From Protea cynaroides (taxonomy: Eukaryota > Streptophyta > Magnoliopsida > Proteales > Proteaceae), in assembly GCA_028583415.1 (NCBI GenBank), contig CM053266.1, positions 85,690,149 to 85,754,148 of the forward strand: 64,000 bases of DNA. Direction: 5' to 3'. Position 1 is the stretch's first letter; each line of letters starts with the position of its first letter. The notes beneath the pieces are model-generated. The model made no database searches. It was given only the letters and a program-made list of their open reading frames with translations, and was not told the origin of the DNA. The translations under genes and the position numbers were made by a program. Positions 24,612-36,639 of this stretch are shown in pieces.

Positions 24612-25577
24612 TTTGTTATATACACTTTACACATGTACATGGATTGAATCAATTTGGTCTAGATTGGTCTGATTGAACTTGACTGGTCCAAACTGACATA
24701 AATTGACTAGGTTGGATTAAGACTAGTTTAGATTGAGCTGAATTGACTGGGTTTTCTCTTTCTTAATCATTTCATGAGCAATTTCAACTATAATTCTACA
24801 TGGCATCCTTCAACGGCTTTTGCCTCAAATTTTTCAACTTCACTTTGTAGAGTATTAAAAATGAAGAATACTGGAGCTTGAATCACCTCATTTTGACGTA
24901 AAATGACCAACTTATGAATTTCTAAAGTTTAAATAGGTCGATTTATGATAATTCGGTTAGAGACTTTGCATGGGATGCCTCGGAGACCTCTGCCTTAAAT
25001 TCTCCACATCCATTTTGTAGAGCACTAAAAATGAGGAGTAATGGCGCTGGAATCACCTCATTTAGACATCGGATGAGCAAGATATGAGAAGATGAAATTT
25101 AAATAATTAAACTTACAATAATTTACATGTAAGTCCTTGGATGATTATTATTAATTTTCAGAATATGCCTTTTTACTTATTCCCAGATTAAAATCGTCAT
25201 ATCATCTTCATTTGATATTGAAATTGAGTGATTCTAGTCTCATTTTGAAGGTATTTCTGCATCCATGCAGGTTGCAACCCATGACCTTACTGTGGGGTCC
25301 ACCGAAAACCATGTCGAAGTCGCAACGAAAATCCAAACCTTATATTGAGATCCACCAACCTGCTGTATGGCTTCACCTAGGCTTCTACACATTGGGGATC
25401 ATTTCAGTTATTTTCAAAATACTATAGAGAACATGTCTAGACTGATCGACTGTTACTTCTGAGAGAGTTTCACTTGCCCCCTGTATTTTTTAAATTTTCT
25501 CTCACCTCTCCCATTTTGCTGTCTACACTCCCGTAAGACTTTGTTTAGATGGGGATGGCAAAAATGGGATGCTTACA

Positions 25578-26694
25578 ATAATCCTAGATCCTATTGACAA
25601 GAATGGTAGGAACCTAGGACACACCCCTAGACCCTATTGACGATAATGGTAGGAGTTTAAGACACACTCCTATGCCCTATTGACAATAATGGTAGGAATC
25701 TAAGACACACCCCTAGACCCTATTGACAATAATAGTAGGAATCTGGGACACACCCCTAGACCATATTGACATAATGGTAGGAATCTATGACACACCCTTA
25801 AACCCTATTGACAATAATGGAAGGAATCTAAGCAATACCCCTAGACGCTATTGAAAACAATGGTAGGAATCTAGGATACACCCTTAGACCCTATTGACAA
25901 TAATAGTAGGAATCTAGGTCACACCCTTAAATCCTATTGACAAAAAATGAAAGGAATTTGGTATACATCCCAAATCAAACTCTCACAGCTTTTGAACTAC
26001 GTCGTACATGATTTCTAAGGCAAACCCTAGAATACGTAGGCAGTTTGGATGAGTCTCAAATACAGTACAAAGCCATACACAGACCATCCATCCAGCCATC
26101 CAGCATAAACTTCAACTTGAATAAAGAATCTAGTTAAAGCACATGCATAAACTACATCCATAATCTTTAATCATACAACCCTTTCGAACTACATTTTGGA
26201 CTTGATTTCTAGGATGGAATACGTAGGCAGTTTGAGATGGACGTCTCAGATTCAGTCCACGATCGAACCATCATTTGCTCCAATTCATTGCATAGTACTG
26301 TATGTTTGCTTGTTTATTTGCTTCAGAACATATTTGGCTAAACCCTAGGTTAGCAGAACGTAGCAATTTGGTTTAGGACATCCCCCATCAACCCTAGTCA
26401 TCTAGTTGACCAAACACAGTCAGAATTAGAGTCTAAGGAAAGTTTAGGAGGCCGATCTTGATCGGACAGTTTGGGTACCTGACACCTTTCCATAACCATA
26501 CCCTGAATACTTACCCGATCTCTTGCAGACCAAAAAACTGATACATTAGGTCATGAGTCAATAGAAGTTTTACCTTAGGGTGAGATTACATTTTTAGAGG
26601 TCGTAGACCTTAATCTAGGTGGCTACTCCAATAATCCTTGATCTTTATTGATAGATAATCCCGAAGAGGAGGATCATTTCTCATTGTCTTCACA
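25578..26694 (+). mobile_element. Giant Ogre/Tat-like LTR (copy B), right portion
   Basis: It continues copy B after the insertion of copy C: about nine tandem units with GTAGGAATCTAGGACACA and CCCTAGACCCTATTGAC (25590-25960). The unique 3' part then follows, collinear with 4630-5392 of the solo LTR. It includes GAATACGTAGGCAGTTTG, CCTTAATCTAGGTGGCTACTCC and the end CATTGTCTTCACA. No PBS follows immediately after 26694. Confidence 0.82.
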
Positions 26695-28110
26695 AAAGCA
26701 GACCAGGATAATTTAGAGACTTCTCACCTTTGTTTAGTTGATCACTTATAGCATATCTACTATCTATCACTTGTGCTGATTTGCTATGGTGCTCAGTCTC
26801 ACTACCGACCCTAAAAATGATCAAGTTGGCCCACTAGGTCATTGTCCAACTTGTGCCCATCTAGAAATAACCTCATCTCTTTTGACCCCCAATTTTTATG
26901 AAATGAACTAGGGTTATTATATACTCCTTTCTCTCTCCATATAGTGGCCCTCTTGCATTAGTGTGCAATACCTGATTCATGCCCTTGGTTAGCCATGAAT
27001 TGAATTTCCATTCCACCATCGCTTGGTGGATTTAATTCCCTTCTATTGCATGACTTGTTTAGAAACCATCCATAGTGAGGCCACAGTCACTTCATCACAG
27101 GGCCACCAAAGCTACTAATTTGATCCTTAAGGTCTACTTACGTGGGTTGGGGTGCCCACCTGGCATGAGTGAAAAATATTTCCCACTTCATTTGAGTTAC
27201 ATTCATGTGAACCAGCTTAACTTGGTCTGACACAGGTTCATCTTTGTCCCATCCAAAGGTAGCTTCATCCCTTTGACCCCCCTTTCATAGGTAAAATGGC
27301 CCCTAAGAGAGCCGTTGACCCTTTAGGGAAAGGTTCTGACCAGCATTGGTTCACCTCTTATGCTATTCGTACTTTGAGACCACTTGTACTTGAACAGGCT
27401 TCAAGGTCATCTGCTGACCTAGGTCAGGTGTTTGATGTACTCTAGCTCATGTAGAAGGAAGTGGAAAAGCTGGCCGAGGGTCAAGCGAGACTGGAGAGAT
27501 AAGTGGAGACTATGGAGACTCACATGGGCCACATATATGATGCTATGATTATTGCTGGTCAATTGCACCATCATGTTAGGCGTAGGCCTGCTCCTTCACC
27601 AGTTCTGACGAGTGCATCTCCACCATCTACTACCCAAGAGATACCTTCAGTACCTGCACATATTAACGGATCTTAGCTATCTCCTACTATGAATGCCCCT
27701 TCTTCATCTACACCATAAATCTTGTTTCAGCCTTATGCCTTACCGAGTGAGCCTCAGCAGGCAGACTAGTAATCCTCTATTTGGTTTTTATTTACTTTTC
27801 TTTGGACCTAATATATACATAGAGTAACTGTCCGAGATATGGACCGTCCTTTTTGCTTCTTACGTGTACTTATTTTCCCTTTTATTTTTGGTTAGATACT
27901 TAATCATGGGATGGTTGCCTAGGTTATGGGCCGCATCCCGATTTTGTACTTTATATATATATATATACACACGGTTTTTCTTGGTTCTTAGTTCATATTG
28001 TGGTTTATGCTCTTTCATTAGTTCCTGCAATGTGGTGTACCCTATCTTACTATTTTCCCTACTTACTACTGATTGGTTCATAAAAACTTTTAGTTAGCCT
28101 AGGCATCTAT
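26695..28110. other. Decayed retrotransposon leader, probably internal to the element with PBS at 30447
   Basis: No conserved domain is obvious. If the solo LTR at 28111-30383 is removed with one TCTAT, this stretch becomes contiguous with 30384-30458, which ends in a minus-strand PBS. It would then be the leader region of a minus-strand LTR element. A plus-strand, and hence antisense, broken ORF lies at 27297-27766. A short (TA)n is at 27952-27968. Confidence 0.45.
27297..27766 (+). pseudogene. Broken ORF of unknown function, antisense in a retrotransposon leader
   Basis: From ATG at 27297 the frame reads MAPKRAVDPLGKGSDQHWF and continues to a stop at about 27764, interrupted by several in-frame stops (mostly TAG/TAA, as expected from CAG/CAA or TGG decay). 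The middle is helical and charged (KEVEKLAEGQARLER) and the end is Pro/Ser/Thr-rich. Upstream, open segments with many stops continue in frame. The layout (antisense, acidic/helical then Pro-rich, ending about 400 bp from a PBS once the solo LTR is removed) resembles the antisense gene at 54784-56142. I cannot show homology by eye. Confidence 0.35.
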
Positions 28111-30383
28111 TGTCACACCCCAATTTTGGTCTAACTAGAATGGTGTGATGAACCGCTAAATAACCAACGGTTCAATCAGGATCTCAAATAGGCTATCCCC
28201 GCGTTATCCAACTTACACACATCCATAATCATAATCAGAATAATACACAATAGCGGAAATCTTATAATAAGATGAACTGAGAAACTAAATGATATTAATA
28301 ATTTAATAGCAAATTATTTTGTATTCAACTGAGACATAAATATTAAATATCAAATACATGTCTGAATAAATCCAATAAAGAAACCTATAAAATGTCTAAT
28401 CAAATACACACGAGTTGCACTCGCAAGAGGAGTCGTGTGTATCCACTTCAGCTTCAGCTTCCATCCCCGTTAGCGTCCCGTACGCAGAAGCATTTACAAA
28501 ATCTTCAACCGTATAACCTGCATCATCAACTAAAAATATTCAACGTCGAGGGGTGAGCACACAACACGGCTCAGTGAGTAGCCAAAACAATGCAACAATA
28601 CATATGCATGCAAAAAAATCAATTTATATCTTTGGTCCAGTTTTAAAGTTTACAGTATGCAATAGAAAGGTTTAGGTAGCCAAAGGTCGCGTTTATTGAC
28701 TCCGCCTCTATACACGAGTGTGTGACGTTACCCGAAGATCACGTTTATCGTCAACTCACATGCACCCAATCATGAATAGTATATAACAAAGGTTAACGGT
28801 TATTGCTATATATTGCCATACCAACACGTAAGCCCCTGCAAACTGGGCTCGCAACTAACCAATCCTAATGCCAAAAAGTGTATCCGAGGCCTCACCCCAG
28901 CATCCCTCAGAATGTCCATAGAGATAGAGCTAAGGCCCCCCGGTAGAGTCAGAGACTACAAGGACCGAGACCACCTCCCCTGATACTCTACGACATAATA
29001 GTTCTACTAAAGTAATGGCGATACGACGATGCTAATGTACAAAACTTGAGTTAGAGATAGAGCTAAAGTGCTAAGACCCACCAAAGGTTAACGTTTATTG
29101 ATGTTCTCATCACACCTCCCCTGATACTAGCTCGCATCAAGCACAACAACCACACACATACAAGCACATGCCTATTCCTATCATCATCATCATCATGTTA
29201 TAAACAACAAAGTAAATATACATGAACAAGTAATAGAAATATTAGATGGCATGTTGTATGCACATTACAAACATATTCGCATAGAATCAAGCATAGCATA
29301 GGACTCAAGAAAATAGAAAACAGTTTATTATTAACCAATTTAGTTTGGAGTTAAGGTTCCTCACCTTAGCTTGCTAATAGATACTCTTCCAAGCTTTAGA
29401 ATCACCTTTACAGTGTTATTATATTACTAGAAGACCTAACAAAGTCGATAGAATTTAATTAGAATTTATTCGGAATTAAAAACCATGCTGTTAGGAGGTA
29501 GGGTCGATGGGTCTATCGACCCTTCCCTCTTTCTGAACTTCCCAAATGCTGAGGGTCGATGGTCAGGAATACCTAGGGTCGGATGGTCTATCGACCCTAG
29601 GTGCGACCCTTGGTGCACTTTTGTCCAATTCCCTCTTTTAATCCATTCTTCGTGTTTGGGATTCTATGGCTTGCTCCTACATTCCATTCTACATTCATTC
29701 CATGGTCTGAAATCATGTATAACCCACCTAGATAGCTTTCATGCATTCTTCTATGGTTTTCCATGGAAACCTAACCATAGATTGGTGGTTTGGGTTTCTT
29801 CGAGATCACCCTCTCAACAATTACTAACCTAAGGTCTGTAGAAATTCATGGAATTAGTATCCATACCTAAGAAGATTACTCCTTCTCTGAAATTCTTCTC
29901 CTTTTTGCTAAGTTCTCTTGCTTGCCTCTCTTCTTCCTATTTTCCTTCTCCTCTCTTTCTCTCAATTCAATTAGGGTGGTGAAAGGAGTGAAAGTGGCTT
30001 AGGGACGTCCTTTAAATAGACTAGGAACATCCTAAATAAGTCCCTCTGAGATTTGGAAAGAATCCCAATCGAAAAATATAGAAATTCCTAATTTCTATAT
30101 TCGACAGAAACCGAGGGTCGATGGGAGGGTCAATGATCCCGTCGACCCTAGGGTCTTAAGCTGTCCGACCCTCCCTTCAAAACTGAGGGTCTGACTTTCT
30201 GTTTTGGGAGGTCCGACCCTGCTTAGCTGGGTATGCAACCCTTCCCCTATTTTAAGTATTTTTGGGTCGATTTGATACCTGGGATCTCGATCTCCTTCAC
30301 GCCCTTGGTCCATTTGACTCGACCATGATGGGTAAACCTGGTTCAAGGGGGTAAGACCGGGTTAGATTGACACGGGTCTTACA
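28111..30383 (-). mobile_element. Solo LTR of the chromovirus family (copy M)
   Basis: On the plus strand it starts TGTCACACCCCAATTTTGG and ends GACACGGGTCTTACA. TCTAT is duplicated perfectly at 28106-28110 and 30384-30388. It is the minus-strand counterpart of the LTRs at 51973 and 61898 and is closer to them than copies S and P: it shares the four AAACGTT-containing motifs and the AGGGTCG-type motifs. TATA-like TATTTAAAGG lies on the minus strand at about 30019-30010. The conserved coding exon is at 28517-28396. Confidence 0.93.
28396..28517 (-). CDS. LTR-internal conserved Cys-rich coding exon (copy M, intact)
   Basis: After an acceptor-like GATGATGCAG the exon is 2 + 39 codons to TAG, open throughout, ending HDSSCECNSC-V-F-D. 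His, Ser and other codons differ from the copies at 18206 and 53867 mainly at silent positions. The in-frame ATG at codon 18 has G at -3 and +4. Confidence 0.5.
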
Positions 30384-30446
30384 TCTATTCTTACACATAA
30401 AAATACACGTGCAGAGAAAGTTTATAGGTAGAGTCATAGTGGTTGT

Positions 30447-30458
30447 GCTCTAATACCA
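30447..30458 (-). promoter_or_regulatory. tRNA-Met type primer-binding site of a decayed LTR element
   Basis: On the minus strand this reads TGGTATTAGAGC, one transition from the common TGGTATCAGAGC, one base after an LTR end TGATGACA. It marks the start of a minus-strand element whose interior runs to lower coordinates. Confidence 0.7.
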
Positions 30459-30459
30459 G

Positions 30460-30874
30460 TGTCATCACAATCCATTCTGAGGAATCGGCCATGATATCTG
30501 GGTCAAACCTTGTGGCAATCCGAATCTTCCAACGATCAACAATCAAAATAATCTACCAGCAAACCCATAGTCTACACAAAAAATATCTACAGTAATCAAT
30601 AATAATTAATAATCATTGCAGCAGAATAATAAGAGTTACAGCAGAATCATAATAGAGAACAAATGCTTCTAACGTTATCAATACATAATATATCTGTTGT
30701 ATCTTATAAATCGTTTCACAAGTAATATTCATGTTACATATACCTCATACTAAATAACTTGAATAAATCTGAATAAAATATTGTAGATAGATCAAACCAC
30801 ACCTATCTACAGACATCAAAATCATGAAAACGAGGCGCTGACTCAGGTCCTATAAACACAGTCTTTACAAGTAT
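30460..30874 (-). mobile_element. Partial LTR of another Ty3/gypsy-like element
   Basis: The plus-strand start TGTCATCACAATCC is the complement of an LTR 3' end and abuts the PBS. It runs through AT-rich sequence with repeated CAGCAGAATAATAAGAG-like words until the pararetrovirus sequence begins at about 30875, which truncates it. The rest of this LTR might be represented near 51375-51972, but I cannot align the two convincingly. Confidence 0.55.
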
Positions 30875-31775
30875 ATGGAAGATGTAACATAAATCAAATG
30901 CAAGTAAAATACAAACCAACCATAAAGGCAGTATGAATATAAAAGCAAATGATTAATATGCAAAACTAAAAGTAAAATGCATGAAGACAGATTACAATTA
31001 AAAGATTGATACAGAGATTTGGAATGAAATTTTAAACTTACAAGACAAGTTGAGTACTTGATACAAGCTTTGGAGGTTACAAACTTCTACTGGGGAAGGA
31101 TGAACCTAAGGTTTTCTAAGGTTTGGTTTTGGTCGAGAAGGGAAGAGAAGGAAAGAGAAGAGAAGGGTGGAACACTCGTTGATAGAGCACCTTGGCCTCT
31201 GAAGTGAGCCTCTCACTCTAACGCTGGACTTCTAGCTTTTAACTCTTATACCCCTTGTTGAGAATGAATACTTTTATTTATAAAGAGACTATCTTCTTTT
31301 GAGACAAAGATGAATGATGTTTGTCTCCTTCTTGTTTACTTGATAGAGAGAAATCTTCAGCTTTGGTCATTTCAACCTTGCTTTTCTCTTTTGTTTTTAA
31401 AAAAGAAATTTTAATTTAAAAATCCTTTGTAAGTTTTAGATGCTCTCGTTGGATTTTGATTTGCTTTTGCTTTTGATAATATATGCTGGTCGATCGATGT
31501 CGGCCTTTGTCTCCGTAAATCATAGGTGTTTGATTTGGAAGATGCTTCTAGAACCACATCGAGGCATTTTACGTGTCTATAGAAATTGTTTTCCTCTTTG
31601 ATTTGGTTCAGGAGCTGTACTGCATTAGTGTGGGCCCAGTATTAGCTTGACTATCTATACTGAAATAGTGGTAGAATACATAGGTGTACGGTTACGTATT
31701 ATACCCGTGTCATTTATTTGTTGTATTCATGGCTGACGATATTCCAACATCATGATCTAGAATCTGATCATTTGA
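30875..31775 (-). promoter_or_regulatory. Pararetrovirus intergenic/promoter region, copy 1
   Basis: Roughly 900 bp that recur at 36640-37560 (same strand) and 49800-50757 (opposite strand). On the minus strand the order is the 3' end of a coding region, then TTTATAAATAAAA as TATA-like sequence (about 31289-31277), then a transcribed leader with GAGGCTCACTTC and CCAAGGTGCTC. This is the large intergenic region of a caulimovirid that would drive a terminally redundant pregenomic RNA. Here it forms the downstream end of segment B. Confidence 0.75.
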
Positions 31776-31789
31776 TCATTTAATGCTAG

Positions 31790-32989
31790 ATTTTTGAGAT
31801 CCGTTCCTTGTGTGAGTAGATCGTCAGTGTCTAGTAACAAACTGTTGATTGAGATCCTCAAGGCTGGTATAATTATCAAGATCGGAGTCGGGAGCATATG
31901 GGTCTTGGGCAAATATTCTTGGGATAGATGAAAAGATCCCTGTTGTTATGCTAATCCAGTTGATTCTTCTTCAGAGCTGTTTGATTGGTGATGCAGAAGG
32001 GCCAACTGGGCCATAATCTCAGCTTGCTTGGCTTTGAGTATTTGACAAGGAGTAAGCAAAACTTATTTTGCGTTGATGGCTGCATTTTCTACTTCGACCC
32101 CAGACATGGCTTTGATAATTACTTCTTTGGTGTAAAATTTGGTATCACAATTGGCCCACCATTTAACGTGAAAGGTCCTTATGAGAGTTGGGATTTGAAA
32201 ATCTTCATAATGCTTGATGATTTGATCGTAGTCCCAATACATAATCCATGCCAAATGACAAGTAATAAAGTATCGGGGAAGTGGTGGTTGAGTTGGAATT
32301 GGTGTAGCTTTTCTACAAAAAAAATTGGCAAAGGTTTTGGAGTTATTCGGGTAGGATATCCACAATGGGGTCATAAATGTTCCACCAAAGAGATAACCAT
32401 GCTAGTAATTTGCTTGCAAATTTACGGTTAAAAGTAAAAAAACCACGAATGTCGAAATATATTATTTTAATATAAAAATGTGTAATGCCAGGAAACAAGA
32501 TAATCAAAGTAATGGTAAGATAATGGTTGATAAGTTTGGAAAAAATATTTGTTTCTTAAAAGATATTGGGCCCAATCTTCAATGGTGAGGATTTTATGAA
32601 TGGTGACAGTAGAATGGGTCACCAATCCTAGTTTGGTTTTGTCAAAATATTATTAGATGAAAATTGAGTCAGTATCCACGAGGATATACTCATAGAATTG
32701 TTGAGTTTTGGCAGGAGTATGATTGTAAAAATCCCAGTCTCAGTAGAAATATTTTTGGGCAATTTGAAGAGGATTATCTTCCTCGAACCATTGATTCATT
32801 CAGGGGGAAAAGTTTTTCATAAGATGCTTTGGTGATATACTGGGGTCGATTGGTCGAAGATGTTGGGGAGAGTGGTTTGTTTGCTGGTTTGTTTACTGAT
32901 CGTGTGATCGAGTGAGTAACTTGTGTGTCGGGGATAATTTGGGTAGATCCATGAACCATAATTTGGTTATATTGGGTCCCTAGTTAAAT
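31790..32989 (-). pseudogene. Pararetrovirus segment B, C-terminal domain after RNase H
   Basis: Decayed minus-strand coding sequence following RNase H. The best open part (32374-32063) contains IPTLIRTFHVKWWANCDTKF. Upstream are words such as TPAKTQQFYEYIL separated by stops. Caulimovirids of the petuvirus/florendovirus type carry extra sequence of this kind after RNase H; its function is not known to me. Many stops show that it is inactive. Confidence 0.6.
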
Positions 32990-35434
32990 GGAGGAGGAAG
33001 AGGTTAGGAGAGTTTTGACATAACCTGATTTTGATTTGGTGATGGACTTTGGTGGTGGTTCATTTGGAGGAGCCATGAGGACAGAGATAGTCTTGAGACT
33101 TGATTCCTGGAGGAATTCACAAGTGAAGAAATCAGGAATGGAATTTGATTCACCTTTGATGTATGTAATGTTAAAATCAAAATTTGAAAGTAAAGCTTTC
33201 CATCGTGCGAAAATTTATTTTGATGCAATGTTTTGTACATCATTTTTAAAACATATTTTACGGCACTGCAATTAACTCGAACAAGAAACTTTTTATTGAG
33301 TAAATCACTTTGAAATTTTTGAATGCAAAGAACAATTGATAAAACTTCTTTTTTGATAGTGCTATAATTTTGTTAGGCTGGATTCTAGACTCTCGAAGTA
33401 AACTGGACAAGTTGTTTTTTGTTGTTTAGGACTTGTTTTAAGATACCACCATATCCTAATTCAGAGGCATATGTTTTAATAATTTTGGATAAGTCAGGAT
33501 ATGCTAAGTGAAGACAAAGGATTTCTTTGACTAAATTTTTTATGGTTTGGATGGCTTTGGTATGCTCATCGATCCATGGTTGACGTTGATAAAGAAGAGC
33601 ACAAACTCTAGCTATTTGGGAAAGAAAATCTCGGACATAGTTCAGACTTTTAAAAAATCATTGAAGTTGAGTTTTATCATATATTTGATCAGGGAATTTG
33701 TCAGCAAAACTAATGGATCGTTCGATTGGTATAATTTGACCTTGATGGATATAATGTCTGAGAAATCAAACTTTGGTTAGGAAAAGTTCCATTTTCTTTT
33801 GAGATAGTACTAAACCAATATTTTTAATAATTTTAAAAAATATTTTGAGGTTTTTGAAATGTTGGTCAATTATGTTTGAGAAAACTAACACATCATCTAT
33901 GTAGACGATGGAAAAAGTATAAGGGTTGAGGATGTCATTCATTATATTTTGAAATTCACTTGGAACATTTTTCAGACTGAATGGCATAACATTTCATTCA
34001 TAATGGCTAAAGGGAGTAGTAAAATCGGTTTTATACCAATCAGAGAGATAAACCTGAATTTGCCAAAATCCAGATTTCATATCAAATTTTAAAAAAAATT
34101 TACCTTATTGCAAATGTTGTATAAGGTCTTTTTTTATTTGAGATTGGATATCTAATCCATTGGAGAGCTTGATTTAATGGTTTGTAATTAATTACGAGCC
34201 TAGGTGTTCCTCGTTCGAGTTCAATATTTTTATTTATATAAAAGCTACACAACTCCAGGGAGATTTGCTAGGACTAATTAATTTTTTGTTTAAGAGATCA
34301 TTGATTTTTTTTTTTTGTAAGTTTCTTGTAGTTCTTGGTTCATCTGTATAGGTCGAGCTTTGGTTGCGATTTGGGATTTTGAAAATTCCTTTTCATATGG
34401 TAATCTAATAATATACTTTTGGCGGGACCAAAAAGCGTCAGAAAATTCGAAACATAATTCTTGCTCAAATTGTTTACGTAAAGTTTGAATTTGATTTTGA
34501 ATTGATGGCTTCTGGAGCTACTCATCAATTTTCTTGTAAATAAGTTCTTGTTGTAAGATACCAAGGTGATTTTCTTTGTATTTTTATAGATTCAGTGGTA
34601 TTTAATTTTTTATCTATTGATTGGATTTGTCTTTGAGGTTTGATAAATTTAAAGATAATTTATTGCCCAAAGGCTTTGGTTATGATACCTTTATGTGTAA
34701 CAGTGAAGGTTTGATTTGATCAAGAAATAACTATATTAAAATAACATTTGTGTTTAAGACTTTACCTAGGCAAAAATTTTGGTTAAGACAAAATCCTTAG
34801 TTACAGATATGAACATTTGACAATTTGTAATTTACCTAGAGATATGAAGCATTTTCTCAGGTAAGTTTTTGAAAAGTTTTTTCAAAGTAATGGGTTAGAA
34901 CCATCCTTCTTGGATACAATTTAATTGTGCACCTGAATTAATTAAAGTCAAGTTTTGAATTTGAAGGTTCTAGAGACCACTAGTCGAGTAGTAGTATACC
35001 ATGGTTGTCAAGTGGGATTTAAGAGTATTTGTGTTTTGACTAGACTCGGAGGATGAATTTCTTAGCTTTAAAAGTTTAATTTTTATTTGTTTAATTTCTT
35101 TTTAGAGATGTTGGGTAGTAGTCCCAAATGTTGAAGAATCAGATTAGGAAATTAGATTTTCATTAGGTTGATTTGTTTGAACAATCCATTGGATTAAGAT
35201 TGAAACTTTTTTGGGTGTTATTTGGTGATCAATGTTGATCATATCAATGGAGGATTGGAAAGACATATTTAATGGTTTAAAATTTTTAAAAGATTGTTTG
35301 ATCAATTTGGTTTGATAATTATTTTGAAATTTTGAAATTTTTTTTTTGTTTAGTATTATATTTATATCTTTTATATTTCTAATGTTTAAAGATCCTAAAA
35401 AATATTTGTGATAGGGGGTCTCTATTTCAAACAT
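32990..35434 (-). pseudogene. Pararetrovirus segment B: protease, reverse transcriptase, RNase H
   Basis: Reading leftwards: a spacer (35434-35144); a retropepsin active site at about 34970-34920 reading INSGAQLNCIQEG, where the catalytic Asp is replaced by Asn; an RT with GTPRLVINYKPLNQAL near 34215-34170, MPFSLKNVPSEFQNIMNDIL at 33987-33928 and YIDDVLVFS at about 33903-33877; then RNase H with ASELGYGGILKQ near 33470-33430. The domain order and motif wording are those of Caulimoviridae, not LTR retrotransposons (no integrase). Stops and frameshifts are frequent. No movement protein is seen in this segment. Confidence 0.82.
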
Positions 35435-35591
35435 GATTTTGTTTTTAGGAGATTATTTTACGTAAACCATGGTTTATAGGATTTGGTTTTGTGTGACCGA
35501 CAAAGTCATTTTGTATCGATTGCAAATCTTCTATGGGGACTATGATTTGACCATCTGTTGCATGGAATAGAATTTCATATGATTGAAATTT

Positions 35592-36331
35592 TTAAAATGA
35601 ATCTTCATGATCATGGAAAATCTGGGTACTATTTATGGGTGTGATATCCGAATTATTGTCTAATAATTTGATCATTTTTTCATTTGAGTTGTGAATTTTA
35701 TCAAATGTTTGGGACAGACTATACTCAAAGTTTTCAAGTATTGGATTGTTATTTTGTTTAGTTTGTGAAATATCTTCTTGCTCATCCAGTATTGGGGACA
35801 AGTCAGAGATGGATTCCATATCAAGACTATTTATTGAAAATTCTTTAGGAGTAGAAAATGGGTCAGAAATAGTTGATGTTGTGTGGTTAGCAGACTTTTG
35901 ATGTTTGATTGTTATTGAAGGTTCTGAATCTTCAAGTTGTTTGGATATTTGATTTAAAATTTTTATTTGATCTTGATCTTGTATAGATTTATGAATAAAA
36001 GGATGAAATGAAGTTTGAGAAAATGGATAGTGAATGTTATGTATCTGAGCATAATTATCTAAATAAACATATAATGAAATATTCATTTCTAGTCTATGCA
36101 TACAATCGTACCATTTTTGTCAAATATTTTGTTGGGCAATGGTTGAGAAATAGAAAAAAACCATTCTCGTTTTATCTGATTATTAAAAAGATCAAAATCT
36201 ACTCTAAGTCTGAATTTATCAATTTGAAATAGTGGTCTTTGTTCTTGCAGATAACCGCAGTTACTACTCGGTGTACTAGGTTCATCACTAGAAACAACTC
36301 TAGAAGACATGGACCTAAATGATAAACTCAT
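35592..36331 (-). pseudogene. Pararetrovirus segment B, 5' coding region (two overlapping frames)
   Basis: 36331-36089 begins MSLSFRSMSSRVVSSDEPS. A second frame, 36101-35592, begins MHRLEMNISLYVYLDNY and continues with a charged Ser/Ile-rich linker ending DHEDSF. The ISLYVYL-x-Y stretch and what precedes it (KREWFFSISQPLP) have a clear counterpart in segment A (ISFYVYLELY at about 46043), so the two segments share an N-terminal domain. The frame change at about 36100 is probably decay. Function unknown; the position just after the PBS/leader suggests the start of the polyprotein. Confidence 0.6.
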
Positions 36332-36569
36332 ACTGATATAGTATTTTACTTTTAAAATTGTTTAACTTCTTACCACTATGCTCTGAATTGTAACCAGTTT
36401 TAGTTTCAACATAGACTCATCATGACTTTGGGACTTACAATCTCACACTGCCCTCTAATATCTTTTGCACAAGTCTATTCTTAGCACTCGTACACAATCG
36501 AGGTGGGATTAAAGGAAACACAAAACAAAAAATAAAACATATACTCAATAGATGGTTTTTTTAGACAAA

Positions 36570-36583
36570 TGGCTCTGATATCA
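36570..36583 (-). promoter_or_regulatory. Pararetrovirus tRNA-Met primer-binding site
   Basis: On the minus strand this reads TGATATCAGAGCCA, one base off the caulimovirid consensus TGGTATCAGAGCCA, complementary to the 3' end of initiator tRNA-Met. It lies about 240 bp upstream of the first segment B ORF, where minus-strand DNA synthesis would start. Confidence 0.8.
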
Positions 36584-36639
36584 TAAGTGACAAGAATCTA
36601 AAATAAAGATTTATAAATACGAAAAGAAATTAAATTTGT

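Larger units (their letters stand above)
15496..25577 (-). mobile_element. Giant Ogre/Tat-like LTR (copy C, solo), interrupted at 16402-20243
   Basis: Read on the minus strand it starts TGTAAGCATCCCATTTTTGCC (at 25577) and ends GTCCTTACA (at 15496), the same termini as the solo LTR at 896-5392. The flanks are ACAAT (15491-15495) and ATAAT (25578-25582), a 5-bp duplication with one C/T difference. Without the solo LTR nested in it, it is about 6.2 kb. It contains a minisatellite (16265-16401, 20244-20693), GATCAATTTCAATTTCATC-type repeats (21830-22180), a pyrimidine-rich block (23340-24480), a fold-back insertion and an (AT)n run. No protein domains were found, so it is a solo LTR. Confidence 0.82.
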
